Shown here in pieces: positions 1-5,072 of a stretch of 8,118 nt of DNA; position 1 is the stretch's first letter; each line of letters starts with the position of its first letter. The notes under the pieces are model-generated. The model saw only the letters and a program-made list of their open reading frames with translations, had not been told where the DNA came from and made no database searches. Both the position numbers and the translations under genes were made by a program. Source of the stretch: JAXHTH01 sp034211115 (GTDB lineage Bacteria > Planctomycetota > Phycisphaerae > Phycisphaerales > SM1A02); contig JAXHTH010000220.1 of the NCBI GenBank assembly GCA_034211115.1, positions 1-8,118 on the forward strand, written 5' to 3'.

Positions 1-1
1 G

Positions 2-454
2 CCCGAAGCGCGCGACCAAGCACCCGCCCCGCGACCGACGCCGCGATCCTCGCGCGTCCCGCCGGACGGAAGCTGGTGGTGGGGAACCGGCCGACGCAAG
101 ACCGCCATCGCCCGGGTTCGCCTCCGGCCCGGCACCGGCCGCTTCGTCGTCAACAAGCGGCCGCACGCGGAGTTCTTCACCAGCGAGCGCGACCGGGAGG
201 ATCTCGAGAACGTGCTTCGCAAGACGAACACCAACGGCACGCTGGACGTGTTCGTGAACGTCCGGGGCGGCGGGTTCACCGGCCAGGCCGGCGCGATCGT
301 CCTCGGCCTCGCCCGCGCCCTGCGCCGCTACGACGATTCGCTGGAACCCATCCTCCGCGACAACAACTTCCTCACCCGCGACCCGCGCAAGGTCGAGCGG
401 AAGAAGTACGGCCAGCCCGGCGCACGCCGACGCTTCCAGTTCTCCAAGCGCTGA
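2..454 (+). CDS. rpsI: 30S ribosomal protein S9, 5'-truncated by the window edge
   Basis: S9 is a component of the 30S subunit head; its basic C-terminal tail reaches the P-site tRNA. The reading frame is open from base 2, so the start codon lies upstream of the window; 150 residues are visible. Family signatures are clear: WGTGRRKTAIARVRL at visible residues 27-41, VNVRGGGFTGQAGAI in the middle, TRDPRKVERKKYG, and the invariant C-terminus RRRFQFSKR before TGA. About 25 residues rich in Pro, Arg and Ala precede the conserved core and stay in frame without a stop, suggesting the N-terminal extension seen in some planctomycete S9 proteins (inference). The usual upstream partner, rplM, is not visible. 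A strong terminator follows 37 bp after the stop, so rpsI is the last gene of its transcript. An upstream ATG in another frame (212 is an internal Met of this frame) should not be taken as the start, because the conserved RRKTAIARV block lies before it. Confidence 0.96.
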   Translation, partial: PEARDQAPAPRPTPRSSRVPPDGSWWWGTGRRKTAIARVRLRPGTGRFVVNKRPHAEFFTSERDREDLENVLRKTNTNGTLDVFVNVRGGGFTGQAGAIVLGLARALRRYDDSLEPILRDNNFLTRDPRKVERKKYGQPGARRRFQFSKR

Positions 455-491
455 TCGGCGCAGAAGCACGAAAACAGCCGCACGACGACGC

Positions 492-524
492 CCGGCCGAT
501 CCCGCGATCGGCCGGTCTTCTTTC
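492..524 (+). terminator. Intrinsic terminator of the rpsI transcript
   Basis: A perfect 10-bp stem is formed by CCGGCCGATC (492-501) and GATCGGCCGG (506-515) around the tetraloop CCGC, followed directly by TCTTCTTT. Stem strength, short loop and pyrimidine/T-rich tail fit a rho-independent terminator reading rightward. On the opposite strand the hairpin is not followed by a T-run, so it serves rpsI rather than the convergent gene that ends at 558. Confidence 0.82.
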
Positions 525-557
525 GATCACCGACCCCGTTTCACGACCGCATCGCGC

Positions 558-2348
558 TCATCGGCGTGCCGCCCGCGCCAGGCTCAGCAGCGCCCGGTGC
601 CCGCGATGAAGGAGCCGGCCCACCGCGGAGGGGGAGAGCCCGAGGCGCTCCGCCATCGCGGCACGGGTCAGCGGCGGCGTCGAGGTCAGCCCGTAATGCA
701 GACGCATCAGCTCCTCCGCCGGCGGATCCTCGAGTTCGGAGATCCTCGCCGCCAGATCGCGCCGCAATTCCAGCAGCTCCTCCCAGGGCGTGAGGCCGAA
801 GAAGACATCGTCGAGCCGAATCGCGCCCGGCTCGTGGCGTGCCGCCGCCCGTTTGGTGAACGAGCCGGCCTCCTCCCCGGCCGGCGCGGAACCGGGGCCG
901 GCCAGCGCGCGGTTCATGGCGTAGGTGCTGCGGCGATCCAGCCGCCCGCCCTGGCTCGGGTCCAGCGTCTCGATGGTCGCCGATACCACCTCCACCGCGC
1001 GGCGGAGCAACGGCGCGATCCGGTCGGCCGGCTGGGTCACCAGCGGGCGATGCAGAAACTGCTCGATACAACGCACCGCGGCGGGCAGGGCGAGGGAGAC
1101 GAGGCGGCGCTTCAGCCGCGTCGCCCAGCGGAGATCCGTCTCGATGCGGTCCAGGGCGGCCGACCCGGGCCAGGCGGGCAGCGCCTCCAGGCCGGCCCGG
1201 GCCCGACGCTTGAGCAGGTTGTAACCGGCGATCAGGGCCGCCTCACGCTCCTCATCGCCTCCCTCCTGCCGCGCCGCCCGCGCCTGCTCGATCAAAGCCA
1301 GCGCATCCTCGCGCGGCAGGAGGCTGTCGAGCTGGCGCGTCACCGCCGGTGAGGCGAGAATCACCGCCTCCGCGTCAACCAGGGAAAACGTCGGAAGCTC
1401 CACCGCCCCGATGTCCAGCTCGAGCAGAAGATCGGCGCGCCGCCGGCACAGCGCCCGGCGGATCGTCGCCGGCGTCTTGCCGAAATGATCGGCCAGTTCC
1501 CGCACGGAAACGCCCCGGCGATCGGCGCGATGAATCAGACGCGCATCGCGTTCCGTCAGCGGGCCGTGCTCGGCGAAGATCGCCCGCTCGCCCCGGCGAT
1601 CGTGACGGCGCAGCAGCCGGCGGATCGTCTCGTGCGCGCGCCCGTGCTCGCGGGCCAGGCGCAGCGCCGCCTCGTTGAGGGAAAGACCTTCCGCGGCCCG
1701 CAGCGCGCGGGCGGCATCAATGATCCGTTCCTCTACGGAACGCTCGATGCGCGTGAAGGACGCCGCGCGGCCCAGGGCAGCGCGATGGCGTTGCACGAAA
1801 CGCTGCACCGCGTCATCGAAGCACGCCAGACGACCCCCGGAAGGTGATTCGGGAGCGATTTCGCAACTCGACTCGGAGGCAGGTTCGGCCGTGGCTTCGG
1901 CCGGGGCGGCGCGATCGTCATCCGACCCGCCTTCCGTTGCGGAGCCCGGGAAGACGACGTAATGACAGACCAGCCCCCGGCGGCGGTAGCGCTGAAGCGT
2001 CTTGCTGGAGACGCTCAGTCTTCGGGCCACCTCCTCGACGGCCATCGCCCGCCGGCCGGCGTAGTCGGCGGGGAGAGCCAGTCCTTCACTCAAACGTTGC
2101 ACGAGCACCACGAGATCGCCGATCAGCGCCTCCCCCACCAGCAGCGGGCTGTCATCCGCGCGATCCGGCCGATAGCCGGTGATCCGGAAGATGATGAAAT
2201 CGGCGGGATAGGTCCGCTGCGGATCGATATCCGCGATCAGCGCCTCGGCCGCGTTCATCTGCCGCATGCGCGTCTCGCGAGGGGCGAAACGCAACTGCCG
2301 GAACAGCTCATCAAGAGCGGCGATGCGGAATCGGGCGGGACGCGGCAT
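558..2348 (-). CDS. Sigma-70-like multi-HTH protein (planctomycete type)
   Basis: A 596-residue protein, probably a divergent sigma factor or sigma-derived regulator. Seen in order: a conserved-looking N-terminal domain (about 1-100); an HTH-like segment at 102-126 (VEEVARRLSVSSKTLQRYRR); a Pro/Glu/Ala/Ser-rich linker (about 136-172); a second HTH-like helix set at 222-248; a third at 279-303 (VSVRELADHFGKTPATIRRA); a sigma region 1.2/2-like part at 366-483, with YNLLKRRA (376-383), LKRRLVSLA (412-420) and TLDPSQGGRLDRRSTYA (461-477); and a region 4-like HTH at 545-591. Compared with canonical sigma-70, the DxxQEG-type acidic patch of region 2.2 is absent and replaced by PLLRRAVEV. The ATG lies 9 bp after the mqnA stop with no clear Shine-Dalgarno, suggesting translational coupling. 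It converges on rpsI. Family-level identity is inferred from motif resemblance; whether it binds core RNA polymerase is unknown. The next in-frame Met is residue 28, but the sequence before it looks coding. Confidence 0.74.
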   Translation of the reverse strand: MPRPARFRIAALDELFRQLRFAPRETRMRQMNAAEALIADIDPQRTYPADFIIFRITGYRPDRADDSPLLVGEALIGDLVVLVQRLSEGLALPADYAGRRAMAVEEVARRLSVSSKTLQRYRRRGLVCHYVVFPGSATEGGSDDDRAAPAEATAEPASESSCEIAPESPSGGRLACFDDAVQRFVQRHRAALGRAASFTRIERSVEERIIDAARALRAAEGLSLNEAALRLAREHGRAHETIRRLLRRHDRRGERAIFAEHGPLTERDARLIHRADRRGVSVRELADHFGKTPATIRRALCRRRADLLLELDIGAVELPTFSLVDAEAVILASPAVTRQLDSLLPREDALALIEQARAARQEGGDEEREAALIAGYNLLKRRARAGLEALPAWPGSAALDRIETDLRWATRLKRRLVSLALPAAVRCIEQFLHRPLVTQPADRIAPLLRRAVEVVSATIETLDPSQGGRLDRRSTYAMNRALAGPGSAPAGEEAGSFTKRAAARHEPGAIRLDDVFFGLTPWEELLELRRDLAARISELEDPPAEELMRLHYGLTSTPPLTRAAMAERLGLSPSAVGRLLHRGHRALLSLARAARR

Positions 2349-2357
2349 GCGGGAATG

Positions 2358-3227
2358 CTACATCGCCGCCATCCGAAGCGGGCGTCGATCTTCGATGAGC
2401 CCATGCTCGGCCGCCTTGTCGTAGAACAGCTCCAGCCCTCGCCGACGCGGGGCGGTGACCGCACAGGCGATGTTCTCCGTCAGGTATCGCCGAGCCAGAT
2501 CACGCGGCCAGCGGCGGGCCGGGGCGCGATGATGAACGATCCACTCCAGCCGCAGCGCGTTGTAGCGCCGCTGCCGATCGAGCACCGCCCCCGCGGTGCA
2601 AACGCGCCGCCGGCGGATCGGGTCCGGCTCCTCGCGGGCCAGCCAGAGGGCGAAGACGAACGGCAGGCCGGTGTGACGCGCCCACGCGGCGCCGAGATCG
2701 ACCTGATGCGGGTACCGGACCGCCGGTGGTGAGTCCGTCACCACCTTGTCGCCGATGATGAGCATCGCCTCCGGCCACGGAAGCGGCCTGTTCTCCGCCA
2801 CGTGCTCGCGGGCATCGTAATCCACGAGCACGGGATCGATCCCGTGCAGCTCCCGCAGGAGAACCGTCAGCAGCGCGACAGACGCGTGCGAGTCGGTGTC
2901 GCAGTGGACACGCTCGATCCGTTCGATCGGCCGCATGGAGTACAGACGGACGGTGAGCGTCGGCCCGTCGCATCCCAGCAGGCCGGCGGGCAGCGCAAGG
3001 AGCGCCTGATCCGTCCGCTGATAGTCGATCGAAGAGCACAGCGCGACATCGACCTCGTCTGCGAGAAGCAGATCGATCAGTCGGCTCGGCACGGAATGGC
3101 GCAGCCGAACGTCGCGCAGATCCTGCAGCCCCTCGATGAGCGGAAGCGTGTTGAGGAAGCTGACGACGCCGAGCCGGAGCGGTTCCGCGGAGTGCGGGCC
3201 GGGACGATTCGACGGCAGTGAGGTCAT
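2358..3227 (-). CDS. mqnA: Chorismate dehydratase, futalosine menaquinone pathway
   Basis: MqnA converts chorismate to 3-[(1-carboxyvinyl)oxy]benzoate, the first committed step of menaquinone synthesis by the futalosine route; it is a cytosolic protein with a periplasmic-binding-protein-like fold. The 289-residue product has the expected motifs: LGVVSFLNTLPL (19-30), VPSRLIDLLLADEVDVALCSSIDY (46-69), an SHASVALL segment (113-120), LIIGDKV (156-162) and the hallmark DLGAAWARHTGLPFVFALW (177-195). The length fits the family. The related MqnD is less likely given the VDLGAAW..TGLPFVFA block. The segment usually SRTSVALL reads SHASVALL here, a mild deviation. No other mqn genes are in the window. 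The ATG lacks a good ribosome-binding site, but a TANNNT hexamer sits 6 bp upstream (leaderless possibility). The gene is followed after 9 bp by the sigma-like gene, which probably shares its transcript. Confidence 0.91.
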   Translation of the reverse strand: MTSLPSNRPGPHSAEPLRLGVVSFLNTLPLIEGLQDLRDVRLRHSVPSRLIDLLLADEVDVALCSSIDYQRTDQALLALPAGLLGCDGPTLTVRLYSMRPIERIERVHCDTDSHASVALLTVLLRELHGIDPVLVDYDAREHVAENRPLPWPEAMLIIGDKVVTDSPPAVRYPHQVDLGAAWARHTGLPFVFALWLAREEPDPIRRRRVCTAGAVLDRQRRYNALRLEWIVHHRAPARRWPRDLARRYLTENIACAVTAPRRRGLELFYDKAAEHGLIEDRRPLRMAAM

Positions 3228-3233
3228 GGCCGA

Positions 3234-3239
3234 ATCGTA
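3234..3239 (-). promoter_or_regulatory. Possible -10 hexamer of a leaderless mqnA transcript
   Basis: On the minus strand TACGAT (4 of 6 match to TATAAT, TANNNT form) ends 6 bp before the mqnA ATG, so transcription would begin at or next to the start codon. This fits the lack of a Shine-Dalgarno. No good -35 lies about 17 bp upstream (CTTCCC), so support is weak. Confidence 0.27.
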
Positions 3240-3303
3240 TGACGGCCGGCGAGCGAGGGAAGCGCCGTGGGGTCGGATCCGTCACGCGAAGGCTCGGCGC
3301 GCG

Positions 3304-3395
3304 AAAAAGGCGGGCCGGGAAGCTCAGTATCCAAAGTGGGACGGCTCGCGGCGGTCCCTCGCAGAACAGTGCTTGCTTCCCGATCCACCCGCCTT
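3304..3395 (-). ncRNA. Structured RNA or terminator-like element upstream of mqnA
   Basis: Read on the minus strand, AAGGCGGG-TGGATC-GGGAAGC (3395-3375) is complementary to GCTTCCC-GG-CCCGCCTT (3323-3307), giving 8 + 7 base pairs separated by a 6/2 internal loop. The right arm runs straight into a T-run (3308-3304). The 51-nt region between the arms contains a further 5-bp stem, GGGAC/GTCCC (3358-3354 with 3342-3338). The end of the element is 76 bp before the mqnA start and its beginning about 230 bp after the alr stop. It could be a long-loop intrinsic terminator for alr, or a structured leader (riboswitch- or attenuator-like) for mqnA. I cannot match it to a known RNA family. The pairings are seen; the function is inferred. 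Confidence 0.45.
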
Positions 3396-3498
3396 CTGAG
3401 CCCATCATCGACCGAATCGAAACACCGTCTGAACAATGCGCCCCCGGCTCACGGCGCGGGTTATCGGACAGCCCCCCGGACAAGGTGGCACCGGCGTC

Positions 3499-3529
3499 CC
3501 GTCCTTGCCGCATGCGGCACCGGAGACGG
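3499..3529. repeat. Hairpin with perfect 14-bp palindrome
   Basis: TGCCGCATGCGGCA (3506-3519) is a perfect palindrome, flanked by CCGTC (3499-3503) and GACGG (3525-3529), which can extend the stem with small internal loops. There is no T-run on either side, so it is not a standard terminator. It could be a protein-binding site or part of the alr 3' untranslated region. Confidence 0.35.
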
Positions 3530-3558
3530 CGGCCGGTATCGATCCCGCCGAGGAAAAC

Positions 3559-3571
3559 TGGACCTGGTCCA
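3559..3571. repeat. 13-bp interrupted palindrome TGGACC-T-GGTCCA
   Basis: Two perfect 6-bp arms around one central base, 53 bp downstream of the alr stop codon. The form suits a dimeric DNA-binding protein, but its place at the 3' side of alr, far from any visible promoter, gives no support for an operator role. Confidence 0.3.
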
Positions 3572-3577
3572 ATTACG

Positions 3578-3593
3578 GCGTCCGGATGGACGC
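3578..3593 (-). other. Short hairpin 31 bp after the alr stop
   Basis: GCGTCC/GGACGC with a 4-base loop makes a 6-bp stem. Read with alr (minus strand) it is followed by CGTAATTGG rather than a T-run, so it is at best a weak terminator or an mRNA 3'-end stabilising hairpin. Confidence 0.28.
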
Positions 3594-3624
3594 AGGGCTT
3601 TCTCTGTCGCGGTGTGTGCGGCGT

Positions 3625-4890
3625 TTACCCGGCGGCGGCCGGGATCGCGGCGTCCGCCGGCGAGGCGAACACCTCGATCGCGGCCGGCGATTCGTGGTAG
3701 ACGCGCCGGATCTTCGGATTGAGCCGACAGAGCAGTTCGTAGGGAATCGTCCCCGCCGCCTGCGCGAGCGTCACCAGGTGATTGGGCGCCTCCCGATCGG
3801 GGCTGATGAGCTCGACCGGCGTGCCCACACCCGGGCGCGAACTCACGTCAGCCTGCCCGGCGAGGTCGGTGAGGTCGATGGTGATCTGGTCCATGTTCAC
3901 CGCCCCCACCACTGGCGCGTAGGAACGCAGGCATCCGTGCGGGGTATCGACGAGGACGGCGACCCGTCCGCCGGCATGCTCGCCGTTGCCGCCCAGCGAG
4001 TACGGGTAGCCGTCGGCATAACCCACGGGCACGAGGCCGATGAGACTTCTTCGCCGCGCCGTCCACCGCGCGCCGTAGCCGACGGTCACCCCCGCCTCGA
4101 TGTGCTTGACCTGCGTGATGCGGCTGGACCAGGTGACGGCGGGCTGAAGGCTCGTGGCGTCGGGGATCATCCGCCCGCCCCGGATCAGCTCGACGCCGTA
4201 GCCGGCCCACGCGGCGCCGATGCGCACCATCGTCCGATGATGTCGCGGATCGCGCAGCGTCGCGCAGGTGTTGGCGGCGTGGATCAGGCAACCGGGCGGG
4301 ATGAGCGGCCCATGCTCGCAGACGATTCGATCGAAACGCGCTTCCTGAACCGACGTCTGCCGCTCGTCCGTTTCCGCGGAGGCGAAGTGCGTGTAGAGGC
4401 CGGCCAGCCGAAGGCGCGGGTGCCGGGCGATGTGCTCGAGCACGGCCGGCGCCTCGTCCAGGCCGCATCCGCCGCGGCTCATCCCCGTGTCCAGCTCGAC
4501 GTGGAGGGGGATGCAGACGGCGTATCGCTCGCTGAGGCGGACAAGGTCTTCCAGGTGATCGCCGCCGTGCACGGACAGGTGCAGGCGGCCGCAGACGAGG
4601 GCGCGGTAGAGGCCGTCGGCGCGGCCGATCGTGCGCAGGGGCATGAGCACGAGCAGATCGCCCCCCACGGCGGCCCCGACCAGCTCCGCCGCCTGCCGGG
4701 CGGTGTAGACGGCGAGCATGTCCGCGCCGGCCTGGAAGAGGCGACGGGCGATGCGGACAGCCCCGAGGCCGTACGCGTCGGCCTTCACCACGGGGCAGAT
4801 CCCGCACCGGGGCCCGACGATGCGCCGCAGCAGCCGCATGTTGTGGTCCACCGCGGACAGGTCAATCTCGAGGACGCTCGTATCGTACAT
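3625..4890 (-). CDS. alr: Alanine racemase
   Basis: A PLP enzyme that interconverts L- and D-alanine, supplying D-Ala for peptidoglycan. The product is 421 residues, somewhat longer than typical because of a C-terminal tail. The N-terminal TIM barrel carries the PLP lysine in VVKADAYGLGA (Lys36, Tyr40), ELDTGMSRGG (132-141, Arg139), GLYTHFASAE (164-173) and HAANTCATL (204-212). The C-terminal beta domain carries the second catalytic base in VGYGARW (Tyr272), PVGYADGYPY (288-297) and GAVNMDQITIDL (329-340). The usual KAxAYGHG histidine is Leu here. The ATG is the earliest possible start, because an in-frame TGA lies four codons upstream; GGAGG sits 13 nt before it. It is divergent from the helicase gene across a 182-bp gap. 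All catalytic residues are present, so it should be active. Confidence 0.96.
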   Translation of the reverse strand: MYDTSVLEIDLSAVDHNMRLLRRIVGPRCGICPVVKADAYGLGAVRIARRLFQAGADMLAVYTARQAAELVGAAVGGDLLVLMPLRTIGRADGLYRALVCGRLHLSVHGGDHLEDLVRLSERYAVCIPLHVELDTGMSRGGCGLDEAPAVLEHIARHPRLRLAGLYTHFASAETDERQTSVQEARFDRIVCEHGPLIPPGCLIHAANTCATLRDPRHHRTMVRIGAAWAGYGVELIRGGRMIPDATSLQPAVTWSSRITQVKHIEAGVTVGYGARWTARRRSLIGLVPVGYADGYPYSLGGNGEHAGGRVAVLVDTPHGCLRSYAPVVGAVNMDQITIDLTDLAGQADVSSRPGVGTPVELISPDREAPNHLVTLAQAAGTIPYELLCRLNPKIRRVYHESPAAIEVFASPADAAIPAAAG

Positions 4891-4903
4891 CGGCGGGGAT
4901 CAC

Positions 4904-4908
4904 CCTCC
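4904..4908 (-). promoter_or_regulatory. Shine-Dalgarno of alr
   Basis: GGAGG on the minus strand, inside AGGAGGG, lies 13 nt before the alr ATG. The spacing is a little long but it is the only purine-rich site there, and it supports the chosen start. Confidence 0.5.
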
Positions 4909-4937
4909 TCCCGGCCGGGCCGGGGGTTGTCATCCGG

Positions 4938-4966
4938 TTGTATCGACCGGGCCGGCGTCCTACCAT
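4938..4966 (+). promoter_or_regulatory. Possible promoter for the helicase-psuG pair
   Basis: TTGTAT (4938-4943) and TACCAT (4961-4966) match 4 of 6 consensus bases each and are 17 bp apart, in the divergent gap with alr. Transcription would begin near 4973, giving a leader of about 100 nt before the TTG at 5073. If this is the promoter, the ATG at 4965 cannot be the helicase start. Moderate to weak support in such GC-rich DNA. Confidence 0.3.
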
Positions 4967-5058
4967 GACGATCGGCGCGAGCGAATCTCCACCGGCCTGT
5001 TCCCGCCGCCTCGTCGCGCCCGCTCATCGTCAGCGCATCCTTCCCCCGACACATGTTC

Positions 5059-5062
5059 GGAG
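5059..5062 (+). promoter_or_regulatory. Shine-Dalgarno deciding the helicase start
   Basis: GGAG lies 10 nt before the TTG at 5073. Neither upstream in-frame candidate (TTG 4938, ATG 4965) has a comparable site, and the sequence between them and 5073 is low-complexity, so this favours the TTG start. Confidence 0.5.
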
Positions 5063-5072
5063 ATCATCGCCC

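Larger units (their letters stand above)
3228..3624. other. 397-bp noncoding gap between mqnA and alr
   Basis: No convincing coding sequence on either strand: the open frames here are low-complexity, Arg/Pro-rich continuations or shadows. The gap instead holds several inverted repeats, listed separately: a long interrupted one with a T-run at 3304-3395, a hairpin around 3499-3529, a 13-bp palindrome at 3559-3571 and a hairpin at 3578-3593. It must contain the end of the alr transcript and, unless mqnA is read through from alr, the mqnA promoter. Confidence 0.7.

Noticed and set aside
597..1352. Plus-strand open frames over the sigma-like gene (also around 1485-1847 and 1962-2732)
   Set aside because: Arg/Pro/Ala-rich shadows of the minus-strand gene and mqnA, without motifs or ribosome-binding sites.
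3326..3331. GATACT as a -10 element for mqnA on the minus strand
   Set aside because: No acceptable -35 lies 16-18 bp upstream, and it falls inside the inverted-repeat element.
3366..3390. GGAAGCAAGCA on the minus strand, resembling the conserved SRP RNA GGAAGGAAGCA
   Set aside because: The flanking bases cannot form the closing stem of the SRP tetraloop, and the GGGAAGC part is better explained by pairing with GCTTCCC at 3317-3323.
3480..3507. T-box-like string (AAGGTGGCACCGG...CGTCCCGTCCTT) on the plus strand
   Set aside because: It recalls the T-box antiterminator core, but the second helix would have only about two pairs, no Stem I or specifier region is visible upstream, and no plus-strand gene follows for about 1.5 kb.
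2500..3513. Minus-strand open frame of 337 codons overlapping mqnA
   Set aside because: It is in another frame from mqnA, whose conserved MqnA motifs decide the coding frame.
4915..4955. CCGGGCCGG direct repeat (4915-4923 and 4947-4955) in the alr/helicase gap
   Set aside because: Nine bases of pure G and C are expected to recur by chance in this composition, and no further copy is present.
3436..4968. Plus-strand open frame of 510 codons across alr
   Set aside because: Antisense shadow of alanine racemase, which has every catalytic residue on the minus strand; the product resembles no family and is biased in composition.
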